From DASQHM01 sp035632095 (GTDB taxonomy: Bacteria > Pseudomonadota > Alphaproteobacteria > Ferrovibrionales > Ferrovibrionaceae): a stretch of 18,885 nt of DNA. Made by a program: the position numbers and the translations under genes. The notes beneath the pieces were generated by a model. It was not told the DNA's origin. It made no database searches and was given only the letters and a program-made list of their open reading frames with translations. Positions 17,207-18,885 of the stretch are shown here, piece after piece (position 1 is the first letter of the stretch; the number at the start of each line of letters is the position of its first letter). The stretch covers positions 1 through 18,885 of the forward strand of contig DASQHM010000010.1 of the NCBI GenBank assembly GCA_035632095.1. Reading direction: 5' to 3'.

Positions 17207-18841
17207 CTATTGCTCCGCCGCGCGGCCCTTAAGCGCGAACAAGCCGCGCGGCCGTCTTTGGATGAACAGGATGATGGCGACCAGCACGAGCACCTTGCCG
17301 AGGATGGCGCCGGCCACGGGCTCGAGAAACTTGTTGGCGATGCCGAGGCTCATGGCGCCGACCAGGGTTCCCGCGAGATTGCCGACGCCGCCGAAGACAA
17401 CGACCAGAAAGCTGTCGACGATGTAGATCGTGCCGAGATTGGGACTGACGTTGCCGATCTGGCTCAGCGCGACGCCGGCCATGCCGGCAATGCCGGAGCC
17501 GAGGCCGAAGGTCAGGGCGTCCACGCGCGCCGTCGGAATGCCCATCACCGCCGCCATGTCCCGGTTCTGCGTCACTGCGCGCATCTGCAGACCGAATTGG
17601 GTGCGGCGCGTCACCAAGGCGAGAGCGCCCAGCACGATGAAGCAGAACACGATGATGTAGACGCGATTCCAGGTGATGGAGAACCCGCCGATGATCTCGT
17701 AGCCGCCGGTCATCCAGGCAGGATTTGCCACCGCCTTGTTCGGCGCGCCGAATACGGTGCGCACGGCCTGTTGCAGGATCAGGCTGATGCCCCAGGTCGC
17801 CAGCATGGTTTCGAGCGGACGGCCGTAAAGAAAGCGGATCACGCTGCGCTCGAGCGCGACGCCGATCGCGCCGGCCACCAGGAAGCCGACCGGCACGGCA
17901 ACCAGGAGGTAAAGGTCGATCCAGCCAGGCGGCAGAAAACTGCGAAACAGCTCTTGCACCATGAACGCAGAGTAGGCGCCGAGCATGATCATCTCGCCGT
18001 GCGCCATGTTGATGACGCCCATGACGCCGAAGGTGATGGCGAGGCCGATGGCGGCCAGTAGCAGCACGCTGCCGAGGCTGATGCCTTCGAACAGACTCGC
18101 CGCAATGTCGATCAGCCGCTGCCGGCCCGCCATTGAGCCGAGCGCCGCGTCAAGCGCCGCGCGCGCCTCCGGTGAAATGCCGGGGGCATTGCGGAGTTCG
18201 GCCAGCAGATTGTGGACTTGCGGGTCGGTGGATGCGGAAAGGCCGTTGATCGCCGCGATGCGTTCCGTGTTGGAGCTGCTGAAGAGTTGAGCGCCATAGA
18301 TGCCGAGCTGCATCGCCGCGCGCACCTCGGGATCTCGTTCTCCGGCCAGAGCTTTTCGCAGCGCGGCGGCCAGTTCGGGCGAGCCGTGCTTGAGGGCGTC
18401 CTGCGCGGCGGCGAGCCGGTCGGCGCGATCCGGGCTGAACAGCATGAGCTGGCTCAAGGCTCCGGCTATGCCGCCGCGCAACCGGTTGTTGACCTTGATA
18501 CGATCGAAACCGTCGCTCGGCGCGCTGCCGAGATCGGTTCCCAACACGGCATCCGTGAGCTTGAGATTGTCGCCGTCGGCCTCTCCGATCACGACTTTCC
18601 CGTCGCCGGAGACGAAAAGCCGCCCGTCGAGCAACGCCTTCAGGACCGGAACGACTTTCGGGTCGCCGGATTGGCCGAGGGCGTCCACCGCAGTCAGTTT
18701 GTCGTCAAAGCCACCCGAGCCGAGCTTCGTCACCAAGTCGGCGACGCTTTCGGCGGCAACCGCGTGCGGCAAAAATTCGAACACCGTCAGACAAACGAGC
18801 AGCGCAGCCGCACAGCAGCGAAATGCAAATATGCGAAACAT
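17207..18841 (-). CDS. urtB: Urea ABC transporter permease UrtB with N-terminal exported helical domain
   Basis: The 544-residue product has three parts. Residues 1 to about 30 form a signal peptide ending near AVAA-ES. Residues about 31-240 are hydrophilic and helical with HEAT-like repeats (for example KLTAVDALGQSGDPKVVPVL, and ERIAAINGLSASTDPQVHNL further on), presumably in the periplasm. From about residue 245 there is a LivH-type permease: GISLGSVLLLAAIGLAITFG, the NMAHGEMIMLGAYSAF hallmark, MRAVTQNRDMAAVMGI, and FGGVGNLAGTLVGA near the end. An N-terminal extension of this kind is usual for UrtB and separates it from ordinary LivH. The ATG at 18841 begins the signal peptide. urtA should lie just upstream, outside the window. 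Confidence 0.94.
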   Translation of the reverse strand: MFRIFAFRCCAAALLVCLTVFEFLPHAVAAESVADLVTKLGSGGFDDKLTAVDALGQSGDPKVVPVLKALLDGRLFVSGDGKVVIGEADGDNLKLTDAVLGTDLGSAPSDGFDRIKVNNRLRGGIAGALSQLMLFSPDRADRLAAAQDALKHGSPELAAALRKALAGERDPEVRAAMQLGIYGAQLFSSSNTERIAAINGLSASTDPQVHNLLAELRNAPGISPEARAALDAALGSMAGRQRLIDIAASLFEGISLGSVLLLAAIGLAITFGVMGVINMAHGEMIMLGAYSAFMVQELFRSFLPPGWIDLYLLVAVPVGFLVAGAIGVALERSVIRFLYGRPLETMLATWGISLILQQAVRTVFGAPNKAVANPAWMTGGYEIIGGFSITWNRVYIIVFCFIVLGALALVTRRTQFGLQMRAVTQNRDMAAVMGIPTARVDALTFGLGSGIAGMAGVALSQIGNVSPNLGTIYIVDSFLVVVFGGVGNLAGTLVGAMSLGIANKFLEPVAGAILGKVLVLVAIILFIQRRPRGLFALKGRAAEQ

Positions 18842-18885
18842 TGTGTTTCGGACCGGCGGCCGGGCGCGGGTTGGGCGGGGGGGGT
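18842..18885. other. Leader of urtB at the right edge
   Basis: These 44 bases precede urtB and end in a run of eight G on the plus strand. No clear ribosome binding site precedes the urtB ATG (the bases before it read CCGAAACACA). The expected urtA is not visible, so promoter and nitrogen-control sites of the cluster must lie beyond the edge. Confidence 0.5.

Noticed and set aside
18870..18885. G-rich run at the right edge as a quadruplex or regulatory element
   Set aside because: The run is at the very end of the window with no flanking context and could be a homopolymer or contig-edge effect.

Overview
The window is GC-rich with tightly packed genes, many ATGA-type overlaps and several GTG starts. 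The gene content (UrtBCDE plus urease, a ribose-type importer, alphaproteobacterial-looking receiver-domain remnants) suggests a Hyphomicrobiales alphaproteobacterium, perhaps near Bradyrhizobiaceae. This placement is inferred from sequence style and gene content, not from a marker gene. No tRNA, rRNA, CRISPR array, insertion sequence or phage gene was seen.

Region 1 (1-2261): two Fe(II)/2-oxoglutarate oxygenase genes of different families are transcribed away from each other. A PhyH-type gene on the minus strand runs off the left edge, and an aspartyl/asparaginyl beta-hydroxylase-type gene lies on the plus strand. The 422-base spacer holds what looks like a decayed fragment of a response-regulator receiver domain (1285-1449).

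Region 2 (2262-9528, plus strand): a five-gene operon for a ribose/CUT2-type ABC importer in an unusual order: permease, periplasmic binding protein, a second permease fused in frame to a strictosidine-synthase/SMP-30-like beta-propeller, a stand-alone second propeller, and a double-domain ATPase. A perfect 10-bp hairpin follows the binding-protein gene and covers the probable ribosome binding site of the fusion gene. The fused propeller keeps acidic and amide residues at the usual metal-site positions, while the stand-alone one has lost most of them. This operon is the most novel part of the window. Its substrate cannot be read from the sequence.

Region 3 (9564-18841, minus strand, convergent with region 2): a continuous urea uptake and hydrolysis cluster, transcribed from right to left as urtB-urtC-urtD-urtE-ureD-ureA-ureB-ureC-ureE-ureF-ureG. 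Urea would be imported by UrtBCDE (the binding protein UrtA is not in the window and is expected just beyond the right edge) and hydrolysed to ammonia and carbonate by UreABC after nickel insertion by UreDEFG. Gene spacing is 28 bases or less throughout, so it is probably one transcription unit.
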